Shown here one piece after another: positions 19,993 to 33,479 of a DNA stretch of 64,000 bases. The stretch is taken from positions 749,001 through 813,000 of the forward strand of contig JAUIMM010000643.1 in NCBI GenBank assembly GCA_031769625.1. The letters run 5' to 3'. Source of the stretch: Taudactylus pleione. Lineage: Eukaryota; Chordata; Amphibia; Anura; Myobatrachidae. The notes under the pieces are model-generated. The model was not told the DNA's origin. It worked only from the letters and a program-made list of their open reading frames with translations, and made no database searches. The position numbers and the translations under genes were made by a program. Each line of letters begins with the position of its first letter. Within the stretch, counting starts at the first letter, position 1.

Positions 19993-22182
19993 CAGGGGTG
20001 GATTGGAAATTTAAAGTGGCCCTGGAAAAAATTGTGAAGCGTCCCCATGTGCGCGCCTTCGATGCGCACCTAAAAATGTGGGTGTGGCCTTGCGGCTAGG
20101 GGTATGGTCGCCAGTGAAATGCTACGCCCACAAGCTACTCCACTTGTTTATCATGCTGGGGGCATGCCCACTGCTCCGGGAGCTGATGGATATGCCCCAA
20201 GCTCCTCTTTCCAGTGAATAAGCACAGCGAGCATGTGAATAAGTATTTTCTTACCTATTTGATTTCTCTGCAGCAAGGAACCTCTGAAGAAATTGATCCT
20301 CCCTGGACAGGCTGTGTCTTGGCAGTTGTTGGTTTTCACTATTCATGCAGGAGATCACATGGTCCGGAAGCCGCCTGTTAGCGTAGGAATAATGCCAATG
20401 TCATCAACATGCAACAGAGGTTCCTGCAAGTACCACCCCCCTGTATCTCAACACCATCATCCCCCTGTCACTCTCCAATACCATCCACCTGGGTCTCTCC
20501 AATACATCCCACTGTCCTGCTCCAGCTCCTCTTTGCCCCCATTGCCATCTCCTTTTTGCCCCAGCACAATCTCCCCTGTGCCCCCAGTGTCAACCCTCTC
20601 CCCACATCATAACATGCTCCCAAAGCACAGCAAAACCCTCTCCCCTCACAGCACTCCTCACAGCCTCCTTCAGCACAGCCCTCCTCACATCAAAGCCCCC
20701 CTAACATCAGAACCTCCTCACATCATAGCCCCCTCACATCATAGCCCTCTCACATCATAGCCCCCCTCACATCAAAGCACTCCTCACATCTTAGTCCCTC
20801 AGCACAACACTCCTCACATCATAGCGCCCATTACAGCCCTCCTCACATCAAAGCCCCCTTACAGCCCACCTCACATCATAGCCCCCCTCAGCACAGCCCT
20901 CCTCACATCATAGCCCCCTCACATTATAGCTCCCCTCAGCACAGCCCTCCTTACATCATAGCCCCCCTCAGCACAGTCCTCCTCACATCTTAGCCCCCTC
21001 AGCACAGTCCTCCTCATATCGTAGCCCCCTCAGCACAGCCCTCCTCACATCGTAGCCCCCTCAGCACAGCCTTCCTCACATCGTAGCCCTCCTTACAGCC
21101 CTCCTCACATCTTAGCCCCTTCAGCACAGTCCTCCTCACATCATAGCCCCCTCAGCAAAGTCCTCCTCACATCATAGCCCACCTTACAGCCCTCCTCACA
21201 TCTTAGCCCCTCAGCACTGTCCTCCTCACATCAGAGCCTCCTCACATCATAGCCCCCTTACAGCCCTCCTCACATCATAGCCCCCTTACAGCCCTCCTCA
21301 CATCATAGCCCCCTCACAGCCCACCTCACATCATACCCCCCCTCAGCACAGTCCTCCTTACATCATAGCCCAACCCAGCACAGCCCTCCTTACATCATAG
21401 CCCCCCTCAGCACAGTCCTCCTCACATCGTAGCCCCCTCAGCACATTCCTCCTCACATCATAGCCCCCTCAGCACAGCCCCCCTCACAGCCCCACTCAGC
21501 ACAGCCCTCACATCATAGCCTCCTCACATAGCCCCTCAGCACAGCCCTCCACACATCTTAGGCCCCCTCATGGCCCTCATCAGCCACAGCCCTCCTCAAA
21601 AAAGCCCATCTCATCACCCCACCAGTAGTCAACTTACCTGTTGGGTCCTCCCCAATAGGAATTGGCGGTGGCAGCAAGGGACTGTCGATGACAGTGCAGC
21701 CGCTTATCTGGAGAACGGGCGGGCCAGCAATATATGTGCTGTGACATGTCTGCCTCTGAGGAGAGGAGAGGGGAGAGAGCGGAGGGAAGGAGACTGGAGG
21801 AGGGGGAGGGACCCGGCCAAGTGGAGACAGCCGGCAACAGCAACACTGCAGCAGGCAGAGAGAGCGCCTCTCTAGCCTGGCACCTCTCTGCAATGCAGGC
21901 TTTGCTGAGCGTGTTGCGCCGGTGATGCCCGTACCACTTCCTCACCCCTCGATGACGGCAAGCTGGGTGGGTGGGGCTTTAATAGGCTGGCCTCTCTTCT
22001 CGCGAGAGAGGCTCAGCCGCGGCCAGGCACTAACAGGCTGCCTGGCTGCCTGTGTAAAACACAGATTGTACAGGGGCCGGGTGACGCGAGTCGGGGGGCG
22101 GGGCCTCAATTGGAAAGCGGCACCACAACCAATCGGCCCACCAGGATTCTTCCCACAGAAAGTGATTGTCAATCCGCCCCTG
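19993..22182. mobile_element. hAT element, CAGGGGYGGATTG ends, 2190 bp
   Basis: It starts CAGGGGTGGATTGGAAA and ends TCAATCCGCCCCTG, with GATATATG duplicated on both sides (19985-19992 and 22183-22190). Eight-base duplications and CAGGGG termini are characteristic of hAT elements. The interior contains a long minisatellite and GC-rich sequence, but no transposase. Confidence 0.85.
20640..21560. repeat. Minisatellite of roughly 31 bp, about 0.9 kb
   Basis: The unit is built from CCCTCCTCACATCATAGCCC plus a CTCAGCACAG spacer, repeated with point and length variation. It forms the core of the surrounding hAT element. The Pro/Ser/His-rich frames across it are repeat artefacts. Confidence 0.9.
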
Positions 22183-22562
22183 GATATATGGTACTAAGGG
22201 CCAGATTCAGCAGCGGACGCATTGCAATCGCTTACATATCGCAGTTGCTAAAATACAGCCGACACAAAGACGCCCACTGCTGCTTTCTCATTTCCATTGA
22301 ACTTGAAAGGTTTGGTGTCTGCACAGGAACTGTTTATTTATTTAAAATCTATTCCCCTTTCATTTCTTCTCATATCCTGCCAATGTCGCACTCCTGCATA
22401 AACATCGGCGCACATCAAGCAGTCACGCAGCATGTACCGCAGGTCTGACCAGCCGCAAACACTGCAGCTCTCCTCACACACAGAGAGGTTCACTTTGCGA
22501 ATGGAACCTCTGTGCGTAGCGTAATCACAATGCAACCGCGACTTGTGCACAGTGCGACTTAT

Positions 22563-23555
22563 GGGGCATACACACTAGACAATAAAAGTGAATGATATGA
22601 ACGATAACGATATCGTACCATGATATATCGTTCATATCGTACAGTGTGTATGCACCAAATGACCGACGATGCGCTCTCCCCCCGTGGGTCGTTAACGATG
22701 TTTGCTGTCGGGCAAACATGCAGGCCAATCTGACAATATCGTCAGAAAGTCCTTGTTCAGGGATGTGGTAGGATGACTTCACTGAACGATATGCTTAACG
22801 ATATTGTTTAGTTTGTATACCCAATATAGTTTGTCCTGCACTCTGGCAAGTTCAAGGGAAATCTTTCATCAATATCGCTCACAACACACATTGGCCCTCA
22901 TTCAGAGCCACTCGCTAGCGGCAGTACGCTCGTTCCGAGCGATGTTCGCACATCTGCGCATGCGTACGGTTTTTAGTACGCATGCGCGAACCAGTCTGTG
23001 CGGCCGAAAATCGTTGGTACGCAATATAGCGAGGGCCTGCTCTTTTGAGTGACAGAATGAGGCGTATGTGGGTGGTAACAGGGGAAGGTGCTTGAAAACG
23101 GGGAGTGGAGATCCGAACGCAGGCGTGCTTAAAGGTCAAAACGGGCGTTTTAAGGGAGTGCATAATTAATACAACAGCGTCATTGACCACGTCACTTGGT
23201 TTTTTTTAACTCAGAACTGCTCGCAAAATAGCGGTTGAAAACACCAACCACAAGAATAGCGAGCAGTTCATACGCTGTACGATGTACTCGATTAATCTAA
23301 TAAATAGCGGACATGACGTATGGTGCGTGCGGCCAGGGGGCGTTTTTATCAAAAAAACGAGCGTATGTTTTGCTCGCTCGTTCAGACTTAAGAGGTGGGA
23401 ACAGACTGCAATTTGCGAACGGATCATTTGCATAGCCACCCCTTGTTTTTGAACGAACGACCACAAATAGCGAACGGCTCTGAATCAGGCCCATTGTGTA
23501 GTGTGTATGGCTCATACACACTACACGATGTGTGTTGTGAGCGATATTGATGAAC
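22563..23555. mobile_element. Nested palindromic MITE with GGGGCATACACACTA end
   Basis: It starts GGGGCATACACACTAGAC. TTCATCAATATCGCTCACAA (22866-22885) has its complement at about 23536-23555, and TAGTGTGTAT-GGCTC-ATACACACTA lies at about 23500. It is interrupted by the element at 22893-23492. The exact right end is uncertain. Confidence 0.5.
22893..23492. mobile_element. Harbinger-like MITE, 600 bp, ATT duplication
   Basis: The ends are GGCCCTCATTCAGAGCC and GGCTCTGAATCAGGCCC, with ATT flanking at 22890-22892 and 23493-23495. It is a full-length sister of 11966-12556. It is inserted in the arm of the palindromic MITE around it. Confidence 0.8.
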
Positions 23556-23632
23556 CACGCATGCGCAATGGTAAATAATCACTCGACCTGCATAAACATT
23601 GCAATTGTGTCCACTGCTGAATCAGGCCCTAA

Positions 23633-26600
23633 GTCAGAATTAACCAGTAAGAGTGAAATTGATCTGCCATTCACATATGTGCCAAGTGCTTGTATTCAAG
23701 TACCACCTGTCACTGACTACCCAAGTTGCCCACTCATGCATTAATATCCAAACATGTATTACATTCTAGCCTGCTTGCACTCTCAAAATGTTCCTTGGTC
23801 TCTTGCAATGGGAATGACCCCAACGTAGTAATACATTCTCTGTGCCCCTATAAAGCCACTATCTCCTGGCACAGAGATAAACTACTGTACAAAGGATGCT
23901 AATGTGTATGACATATTATGCAAATTAGATTCTTTACCAGGAACATGAAATAACACCAGAAACCTCACTAATGTGGTATAAAATTGGCAAATAAAATATA
24001 CAGTATATTTATGAAAACTCTATATTGCTCACAAAACAAATGTGCTTAAACCACATCATCAGAATTGCACCAGATTTATTACCCATATAAATGCCTGGAC
24101 TGGTGTTTGTACATACGCAAATGGTACTGATCAGTGCTCTGGTTTTTATCTCTTACAAAAGAGTAGTGAATGTTTTCTGAATGTAACATTAATTGTCAGA
24201 CTATATCTCCGTCATTCATAAACTATATCTATTTGAAGCAGCAATATATCAGCCTATGCTACTATATGTATAAATTCTTGTACATAATATCTGTATGAAT
24301 AGTAAGCTTTAATGTCATCACTTCTGCAGTCATTAGGAAAACTTGTGTATTATAAGGATACACTCTACTGTAAATTATTGCAGATATTAGATTTCACCGT
24401 GGAGATCTATATCCTGTGTAAGAGCACTTAGATTACAGCCGTGTTCCTGTTATGGACCTTCTCTCAGACTTATAATATCTACTTAATTTCCAGTAGGTGT
24501 ACATACAGTATATTAACATTGAGATGTGATTAGAATAAGTAATCACTGACACAGAATTTTGCATTCATACAATGCATTCTGGTACTGTATTTCCCCAAGG
24601 TAACAAGTTGGAGGCGTCCACTATATCGTATTTTATAATTTGTAAAGAGTTGAGTATATATTTGGTGTTCTATAAATAAATCTATGAATACAACATTAAA
24701 ACAGTGTGTGGTGAAAGTTAATAGTTTGTCTCAATCTGCCACTGGGGTGGATTCAGTCAGGACCAGTGGCGGCACCAGGGGTGAGGCTGCAGCACAACCC
24801 AAAATTGAAATAGGGGAGCAACACCAACTGCCAGTGAGTCCCAGCCAGAAATGTGTTTGGCAGCGTTTGGGGTGGCAGTTGGTGTGGCTCAACTATTTGA
24901 ATTTTAGACCTCGCTGCAGTCCCACCTCTGACTGTTGGGTTGCAAAAGTTGGTAGGAGGAGTTGTGTGGATCAAGAGTGTTCTTATCTTAGGAGACTGTT
25001 TAATAACTGAAATATAGCTACTCGCCATCAGTGGCAGATTTTACCCAGGGGCTGCAGTCCGTCCCCCCCCCAGTAAAATCCACCAACTCAGTGAGCCAGT
25101 TGCAGTTCATGACTGCACTGGCTACACTGTGACTGGCAGTGACTTCCCATTGGAAGCGCTACCTGCAAATCACACACAGGACAGGCATTCCCAGGGGAAG
25201 GTGTTTTCTCCCCCTGGGTCTGCCAGTTCAGGCTGTGATTAGCAGAGAGCGGCTTCGAGTGGAAACCGCTGCTCTGGCTTTCAGGCAGCCCCACATGACT
25301 TCTACAAGCTACAGCCAATGCAGTTCCTAAAAGCCGGTGTTATGCGCATGTGTGGCGTCACCGCCGCTTCTGTCCATTCGCCGGTCCTGTTACCTGCCAG
25401 ATCCATTGTGCAGGTGCCGGGACCTGGCCAGCCGGACCAACAGCAGCGCAGCACCACTCATGCAAGAGGGTAAGAGCAGCTGCTCGCCATCATTTTAGAT
25501 GGAGAAAGCCATAATTTTGTTCTCTCTATATACAGTTAATTGGAAATTTCAGAGAAATCACTAATTTATCTGCATTTTTATTTTTCCATTGTGATAAAAT
25601 TCCTTTTAATGATCTTAAAATAGACACTTTTTACTTTGTTTTTATCTCTATATTTATATGGGACAGCCCTTGCAGTAATGGGCTCTCCTGGTGGGGAGAT
25701 TGCAAACCTCATTTGTATTTGAGAAAGATATTTGCATCCAACTATCGGTGTCGTGATGTCTGGAGCCGAGAGGAGGAAGCTGGTCAGGGGAGAGGGAACT
25801 GCCAGGGAAGTAGAGAATACGGAGACGCCGGGGGCAGTGGAGAAGAGCAGGAAGAGAACGCCTCTTCCCTACTTTTCTCTGTTTGCGCAGGTAAGAAGAC
25901 ACATAACACCATCTTGAGATGGTGGTATGATTCTCATCTTCTCTCATCTATATAAATGTCGTTCCTGCACAGTCCCCATTATATCTAATGGGGGCTGCAG
26001 GAATGTGACAGGAGAAATGAAAAGACAGAGAAATAAGTGATTTCTCTGCATTTTTCATGTGACTAAAGACAGCTAAAGCAAAATAATGACTTTTTCCAAA
26101 CAAAATGCTGGAGAAAAGTCATATTTATGTTTATGAAATAGACCTTTTGCATAAGAAAATAAGGCAAACGAAACAAGGCTGGGAAAAGTTTAACCAAAAT
26201 GTTGATTTTAACGGACAACCTGAAAATAGGGTCAAATGTTTGAAGGATAGGAATATAAAGATATGTAAGTGAGGTCTGTTGGCACAAAGTCGGTGAAAGG
26301 TTGGGGAGTTTATTTAGTAAAGTTGACATCAAAATGTCTTAAATAGTAAACATTTATATTAAAATTGATACCACCTTATTTAATTGATATTATCTGCTGG
26401 GACAGCTGAAGTGAAAAAGGGCTGTCCCAGCGAGGAGACTATTGCATCTTTTGCGGAGTGGCTCTGGCTGGGCCTTTTTCAGGGCATCACCACTTAATTC
26501 ACTTAGATATTTTTTCATCATCTTTCCATTTGTTTGTTTATTATTTATGTAATTTTAATTCTTTCTTATTATATTAACACTTATTGATTATCTTGACACA

Positions 26601-28200
26601 TCTATACTTTACACTTCACTATCACCTTTCTTCCATTTTTCGTATGATGCCCTGGGAGTGGTCCTTGGCTGGGTTCTTTTGGGCTGCTCCTAGCCTCGGA
26701 CGTGAACCCCTTAATGTTAGGGACGCCGGTATAGAGCAATGACGCTGGCCTGGCGCTTAATCATATATTTGCAAATGTATGCAACCAATACCACTGAATT
26801 TCTATTATCATGTAGGATTCAAGTATTTTTGCTAATATTGCTGCAGTGTACTGGAGGGGATCTTCTTTTTTCTGGGGGGAGATGGTAGCCAGATGGGGCA
26901 ACAGTCAGCCAACCGGGGAGCAGACAGCCAGCCTGGGGGCAGAGAAAAGGCCATGGGAATTGGGAAACCTAGGAAGAGAATGCCTCTTCCTGGCTTTTCA
27001 CCACTTCATCAGGTAAAAAAGACACATAACGCCTTCCAGAGAGATGAGAGAAGCTCATAGAACAAGTAAAAGGTAAGCTCAAATAACAAGTAAAGTAACA
27101 CATTAAGGAAAATGAAAAGTGAAACAGCTTTAAGCTTGGTCATAGTGTATCAATTATGCATGTACAATTATTGTGGTACATTGTAGAATAACTATTTAGG
27201 AGGTTTGCCAATCATAAACCCTCAGCAGCCCTGACCAAAGTGACCCGTCTCAGGCATCATGTTACTCTGCTGTTCTTAAAATTCCCTGAGATGCAAGTGA
27301 GGTAATGGTAAATAGCTAAATAGAAGTAGTAAATTTGATTATGATTTATTCGAGAAGATAAAGAACAGACAAGAATGTTAAGTGAGTATGATTGAGGAGC
27401 CAACAATTAGGATATGGAACAGGTATGTGGATCCTCAGGAAAGAAGTTGATAGAAGATGGAATCACAGATTATGAAACTGCAGATAAGGTTAAGCGGAAA
27501 GTAATTCAAAAGGTAACTAAACTAAATTAAATGATCACATTACGAAACTGGAATTTCAATTGAATAACAACGGACTCATTACCTCATTCCCTAACTCACA
27601 CGTATGCAAATCATCCAAGAGGGGGAATCTACTACTGCTAGGATTGCTAAATATTACAAAGCAGAATCACTGAAAAAATTATATATTTTACAACCTGTGC
27701 CTATATTCTGTATAAAAAAAAAATTTTTTTATTTGACAGAAAGTTATAAAGAATTACATATAGCATATAAATAAAGAATAATAATAATAATATATAAAAT
27801 AAATAATTTAAAATAAATAAAATATAATATAAATAAAATAATGAAAAGTATATTATTGGCGAACATTTATGATGTGATTTAGATGTGATGTGAGATTCGG
27901 CAATGATTCCAAAATGCATGAATCATGGAAACGGAAACTCCTAGAGATGTCATAGCCGCTTGTATAAGCCGTCACTCTTTTTCGCCCAATATGTTGGAGT
28001 CATGATGTAAAAATATATTATAAATTAAAATCAGATAAGGGGTGAGGCAATGTTTAAAATGAAATAAGCAAAAAAAAAAAAGAGAAAAAGTATGTTTACC
28101 AAAAATGATTGCAAATGTGGGATGTGATTGTTTCTGTGTATGACTGCACAACTGCACTATATCACACCAGTCCCAGACTGAAGCATGAAGGACCCACTGG
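23633..28200. other. Mostly unique intergenic sequence with minor repeats
   Basis: No exon of a neighbouring gene could be supported. 24753-25025 (GTGAGGCTGCAGCACAACCC) is related to 58868-58995. 25790-25915 and 26900-27030 share GGAAGAGAATGCCTCTTCC and AGACACATAAC, a diverged repeat. 27700-27850 is AT-rich. Confidence 0.45.
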
Positions 28201-28364
28201 GGACTGCAATAATAGGTCCCCGGTTTAGGGGACTGTCTGTTCGTTCGGGTTAATCTCCTGAATCACTGGACAGACTTCCGGAAGTTTGTAAATCTGAGAG
28301 CATCGCATCCCCTATAGAAACCTACGGGGACTACGGCTGCCGACAGGAATGGAGGGATCGCAGC

Positions 28365-28870
28365 AGGTATTGGAGATATCTGTTATGGGGGATGTAGTTA
28401 GCAGACCGGCAGTCTAAATCTGACATGGGACTTAAAATAGGTGTCGAAATACTGATGCCTATCTTAATGCTGACGCTGAATCCAGAAGGACGCCATCCCG
28501 AACGAGGTAAGTCCAGGGCATGTTAGCTGTTAGCCACGGGTGGGGGAGTGTTAGGTTTAGGCAGCATAGTGGGGTTAGGGTTAGGTTTTGGGGGGGGAGT
28601 TTACCAATAGGCACCCCTAGGAGGGAGAGTTAGGGTTAGGCACCACTGGGGGGGTTAAGGTTAGGCACTAAATGTGGAGGGTTAGGCTTAGGTATGAAGG
28701 GGGGAGACTTAGGTTTAGGCACTAACGGGGAGTGTTAGGGTGCGGGTGGGGAGGGTTAGGCTACAAGAAGGGAGGTTAAGGGGAGTAGGGTTGGTATACT
28801 TACCCGACCCCTGTTGGGACATCCGACCATGGGGATGCCGCTGACGATATTTTGGCAGGAGGTATCCAGG
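28365..28870. repeat. TTAGGG-rich repeat family copy 2
   Basis: GTGTCGAAATACTGATGCCT near the left, an irregular GGGTTAGGGTTAGGCACC array, and a GCTGACGATATTTTGGCAGG right part parallel copy 1 at 12650-13535. Confidence 0.6.
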
Positions 28871-29059
28871 CTGTCGGCACTACATACCAATTCCCAGTTG
28901 TGGTCCTTCCTTCATACATGAAATTAAATATTTGCGTTCCCCCCTAGGTGTTTTCAGGGAAAAAGCCACAAATAATTAATGATAAATGGGTCACTGAATG
29001 ACTCCAACCCCACCCATCACCACCGATACCACCCCATCCCCATCACTTTCTCACATTAT

Positions 29060-29730
29060 GTCATACTGTGTGCCCACATATTATACCACGCTGTAATGCA
29101 TCCACATTATACCACACTGTAGTGCCCACACATTATGCAACACTGTAGTGATCACACATTATACCACACTTTAGTGCCCACACATTATACCTTGCTGTAA
29201 TGCATCCATAATATTCCACAATATGGTGCCCACAACATTATGCCACACTATAGTGTCCACACATTATATTTCACTGTAATTCATCCACATTATGCCACAC
29301 TGTAGTGCCCATTAAGAAAAAAAACTTGCAGAAACACAAAGCTGCGATATACGCTGGGGAGGGGGTACAATGAGACCCTCAGCCCAGCACAAAACCAGGG
29401 TGGATGCGATCAGTGTGACTGCTTACCCCCACAGGCAAAGGAGAGCAGTCTCCTACTGCAGCCCAGAACACAGCAGCATGTGCTGGGCTGCTGACAGGTA
29501 AGAGGGAGGAGGTGCGGCTTTGGACCCAGGCCTCTCCAACAAGCCTGGGTAATTAGTACCTGTTTCCTGCCCTCTCAGAGCCCCTGCCCCCACATTATGC
29601 CACACTGTAGTGTTCCTATATTATGCTACACCAAACTGCCATATTATGCCACACTGTAGTGCCCCTACATTATGCAACACTGCAGATATCGAACATCATA
29701 CCACTTTCTAGTGGCCTCACATTATACCAC
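29060..29730. repeat. Tandem array, roughly 28-30-bp unit, interrupted
   Basis: ACATTATACCACACTGTAGT-type units run at 29060-29310 and resume at 29588-29730. The intervening 29311-29587 is different sequence, apparently an insertion. Confidence 0.8.
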
Positions 29731-31470
29731 AGTTTACTCTCAAGAAGCCACGGCCAAATCAAGCAGCCAGCAGAGGGCAGACACAATGAGTTACTCCCAC
29801 GAAGCTGCGCTGCTGCTGACCTCCACGGGTCAGAGCATGTGATGGGTTCCTACTGTACAATCAGACTCCTCTGACCCCATTGCATGGTCTCATGGGATTT
29901 TTTTCCCAGTAGTGCAGTGTGCCCCAGTCCTCTGCGTGTAGCCGCCTGCCGGGTCAGTCAAAACAACTGTGATGTAGCCTGCATCCTGTTATAGCGGCCA
30001 TCGCCATTGCCGTAGCTCCTGTCCTCGCATGAGAGAGGGCGTGAGTATGAATAAGTGAGGTCGACCAGGGATTTCGCTGACTCCCTGGTGGCTCAGTCTG
30101 AGCATGTATCACACCCCTAGTATTGTTATGACTGCATCAAGATTACCATTGCCCTGGGCAGGAAGGGTATGATGCAAGGTGACAGGGTGTGGGGAAATGG
30201 AGAGAGGTCTACCATCTATCCCTAGGCGGCATGCATGACGCATTGCATTTGGGATGCGATGCATCTCGCCATTCTTTGCATGCATGCTGGTGTTAGTAAC
30301 GCCGGTATGCAAGAAGAAAATCACAAAGGACAGCTCTCTCGGTAAGAGCTGTCCTCTGCGATTGAGAGACTTCCAGATCTATGACGCAGAAGCCTCTCTG
30401 GTATCATTCTGTGCATGTGCAAAATGACACGCACCGAGGGGGGTGCTTTGGGGGATCCTGATAGAAGCCCATAGGGCTATTTTACAAATGCTGGTCTTTT
30501 TTTGCCGGCAGGTCAAAAACGGCGGGTGTGAAATAGCCCATAGGCTTCTATAGGGTATTGCCATCAGGAGATGGTGTGACCCACTGCAACCAAGCAGTGC
30601 ATATGAGAAATATGGTGCATATGAGAAATTCTGTCAAATCCACATTTTTGCGTTTTGACCGCATTTCTCCCTTTGCTGCATCACGCTGCCTGGGAAATGT
30701 AATAAAACCTTCTACAGAGGACAAGTAGAAGTGATCCATAGCCGCTAATCAAATTCTATCTATCATTCTATAAAATGACAAGCTAGAATATTTAGTTGCT
30801 ATGGGCAATACCTCAGCTTGACATCTTTAGTAGTGATAGTCATCGACGGGTCTACCGTCAATGTTTTCCATTGATGGCACCATCAATGGTTTACAACAAT
30901 GCCAAGAAACCATCTACACAATTAATGACAATCAGTACAGTGACTATAGCACACCAAGATGCAGGACTCGGTGGGCCAATCAGCGAAGGGGTGGTGCTTT
31001 GCGTGCTACATTGGGTACAGAGCTAAACTTCTTACTTCCAATGCCAGGGGTAAAAAACAATTGCCTTGCTCTCTGCAATCACTTATTGGTAGCAAACCTA
31101 CTTTGGTTGCTAACAATAGATGATCAATGGCCAACTCTATTCTTTGAGGTTTTTATAAATCTCCCACAGTCAGTGCCTGAGGTGCAGAAATTTTTACTTC
31201 CACCTATGATCCAATTTGTAAAATGTGAATGAACTGACAGAAGTCATGCAATATGTAAATAAGCCCCCATAGTTCCTCTCCCCAGGATATATACAGCCAT
31301 AGTTACTGTAGGTCATTCTGTTTCAGCTGTATGATGATATTTCTCTAACTCCGAGACTACTTATCAAAGCTGGAAACCTGCTGTAAATTAGACATTTGCA
31401 CTATTTTAACTAGAGATAATTTTTCTATACATCAGCCTAAAGATCTTGGTGAGGTTATCTACAGAATGTG
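29731..31470. other. Intergenic sequence with one inverted repeat
   Basis: ATAGAAGCCCATAGGGCTAT (about 30461-30480) is the near-complement of AATAGCCCATAGGCTTCTAT (about 30532-30551), so the stretch probably holds a foldback MITE. No gene is recognised. Confidence 0.4.
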
Positions 31471-31476
31471 CACAGA

Positions 31477-31913
31477 GGGCCTGATTCAGAGATGCACGCT
31501 AACTCGATGGTTAGCGCAAATCTCCAACTGTTAGAGGACTGCGCATGTGCAGCCCTCCTTCTACGAATCTACACAGTGCTTCCCAGGCTGCAGCGTTTGG
31601 AAGGCAGAGCGGGGGCATTCCTGGGCAGTATTCCCGGAAAAGGAGACTTGTTGCGCTCATGTTCTGGGAGGAACTAGGCCAGGATCTGCATCAGGGGACA
31701 CAGATTTCCTGGCCTGGCAAGCTCCCAGGACCCGGTCACGCTGCGGTTAGCTTCAGCTGTTTACAAACTACAACCTCAGCCGCAGCGCTGGGATCGCACA
31801 TGCAGCAAGGAGATGGCTGTTGCCTACAGACACCTCCTGCTGCATTTGCATTTTAGATGCACGGAATTGCACAGCCACTTTTGTGCGGCTCTGCTATTCC
31901 GTCTGAATCAGGC
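31477..31913. mobile_element. Harbinger-like MITE, GGGCCTGATTCAGAGATGC type
   Basis: The ends are GGGCCTGATTCAGAGATGC and CCGTCTGAATCAGGC. CACAGA lies on both sides of the pair, but with the right end apparently shortened the duplication length is unclear. The interior has no hairpin chain. Confidence 0.6.
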
Positions 31914-32640
31914 ACAGAGTCTTGCATTCATTCATATGCATAAGTATATAAATTAGTAAGTCCTGGTGTAAACTACCATGTTGAGGGTGGTACTGCAAAG
32001 TAAGATGTGAAAGTAAAATAGTGACACTCCCGTACATCTTCATTGCAGCATAATGAGGAATAACTGAATCATTTACAGAGATACTGTATAGATGGCTATA
32101 ACAAAATATGTTATTTAACAAAATTTTCCTTTAAAAACTGAATTAAAAATATATTACATAATTGTCCATAAAATTGTTTACTCCCACTTTCTACAAGAAA
32201 ACTTTATAACTGAATTTAGGGAAACTTTACAAAAAAAGAGAATGTGACATAAAAGTATAACAAATGCCGAAACTTAATTTTTTAGATGTAAGTCATAAAC
32301 ATTTCAACAGCTGCCTGAAGACAGAGTAGTACAGTGTATGTAATTACCAACTGCTGGGAACTGGTATTCTGCCTTTTATCAGCTGTCTGGGGTTAGGAAC
32401 TAGCACAGTATCTGTATACAACAACTGCCTGTAGCCATGAATCAGCAAGGTGCCTATAGCAATGAACATGTATCCTTAACCAACAGCTGCAATAGCTATT
32501 CTGCATCCTTACTTATCAAATGTTTTCACCCACCTCTTGTAAACTCGTTTGGACAGAGCCCTTTTTACATCTGTATATTTATATATTATTTGTTTACAGT
32601 ATATTACATTGTACAGTGATATGTTGGTATTTAGTACTTA
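31914..32640. other. Unique AT-rich sequence, nothing recognised
   Basis: No repeat, exon or structural element could be supported here. Confidence 0.4.
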
Positions 32641-32649
32641 AAAGATAAT

Positions 32650-33340
32650 ATAAAAGATCAAATGCAATGTGGATTGTAATCCTGATATTCCATTGCTGCT
32701 GTAATACAAATTTCACTCCAATACAGGCAGCTGAATCTCTCACAGTCTGAACTGTCAAGTCTCCAACTCAATGACGGATATGTGTTTCTAGCAGTGCTAT
32801 CATTTGATAAGAGAGGATCTGTTTGCTGAAGATACGTGCTTAAAGAAGGGACTGTAATGGGCATCATCTGTGGCCACAACCGTGTGTTATATAAGACTGT
32901 CTGAAACTGGGATAGTTTTTTCACATTCCAGGCAAACAGCAACAGACCGTGGGTTCTGACACATTCTATAGAGACATGAGGTGGTCTCCATTGTGCGTCC
33001 TCTACTGCATCACCAGCAATGAGATGTGAGTAAAGCTTTTCTCACATTCTCCAAAGGTAAGTGGTCTCTTGACAGTGTGAGTCTCCTGGTGTTAGGCAAA
33101 AGTAAGATGGTTACTGAAGCTCTTTGCACAGTCAGAATAAATATACAATACGTCATTGGAGTGGAGAACCTAATGGTCTACCAATTGCATCTTGCTGAAT
33201 CCTTTCCCATATGCCCTTCAGATGTATGTCTTTTCCCCTTGTAGATCCTCTTATGAATCACTAGACAGGAGATGTTGGCAAAAGATTTGCCACACCCAGT
33301 GTACCCATAGGGTTTTGCTCCAGTATGACCCTGGTGAAAA
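32650..33340 (-). pseudogene. C2H2 zinc-finger (Kruppel-type) pseudogene
   Basis: On the minus strand from about 33336 the translation gives HTGAKPYGYTGCGKSFANIS, then CLVIHKRIYKGKRH, the spacing of a Kruppel-type finger with its HTGEKPY linker, but with Tyr in place of the first zinc-binding Cys. Further down are CAKSFSNHLTF, HQETHTVKRPLTF and GECEKSFTHISLL, two more decayed fingers, then CLECEKTI near 32930. Stops and frame changes separate them. C2H2 fingers bind DNA in transcription factors, and this copy cannot make a working array. A processed or tandem-duplicated ZNF gene is the likely source. Confidence 0.7.
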
Positions 33341-33479
33341 ACGAAGTTTTCGGGATGCCTGCGTCGGGGTTCTGATCACCGGAATCCCGAGCACCGGAAT
33401 CCCATACCCATTTCCTCAGGTTCATTGCGGGGGCAACAATTTTACAGATTCCGAGTGTCAAGCCCTGGGGTTTAAGGGC

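Larger units (their letters stand above)
22198..23629. mobile_element. Harbinger-like MITE with TAA duplication, carrying two nested elements
   Basis: The ends GGGCCAGATTCAGCAGCGGA and GTCCACTGCTGAATCAGGCCC are inverted, flanked by TAA at 22195-22197 and 23630-23632. Its own sequence is 22198 to about 22562 plus about 23556-23629. The middle was inserted later. Confidence 0.75.

Noticed and set aside
20640..21560. CRISPR-like regularly spaced repeat
   Set aside because: Units are directly tandem with no unique spacers, in a vertebrate hAT element.
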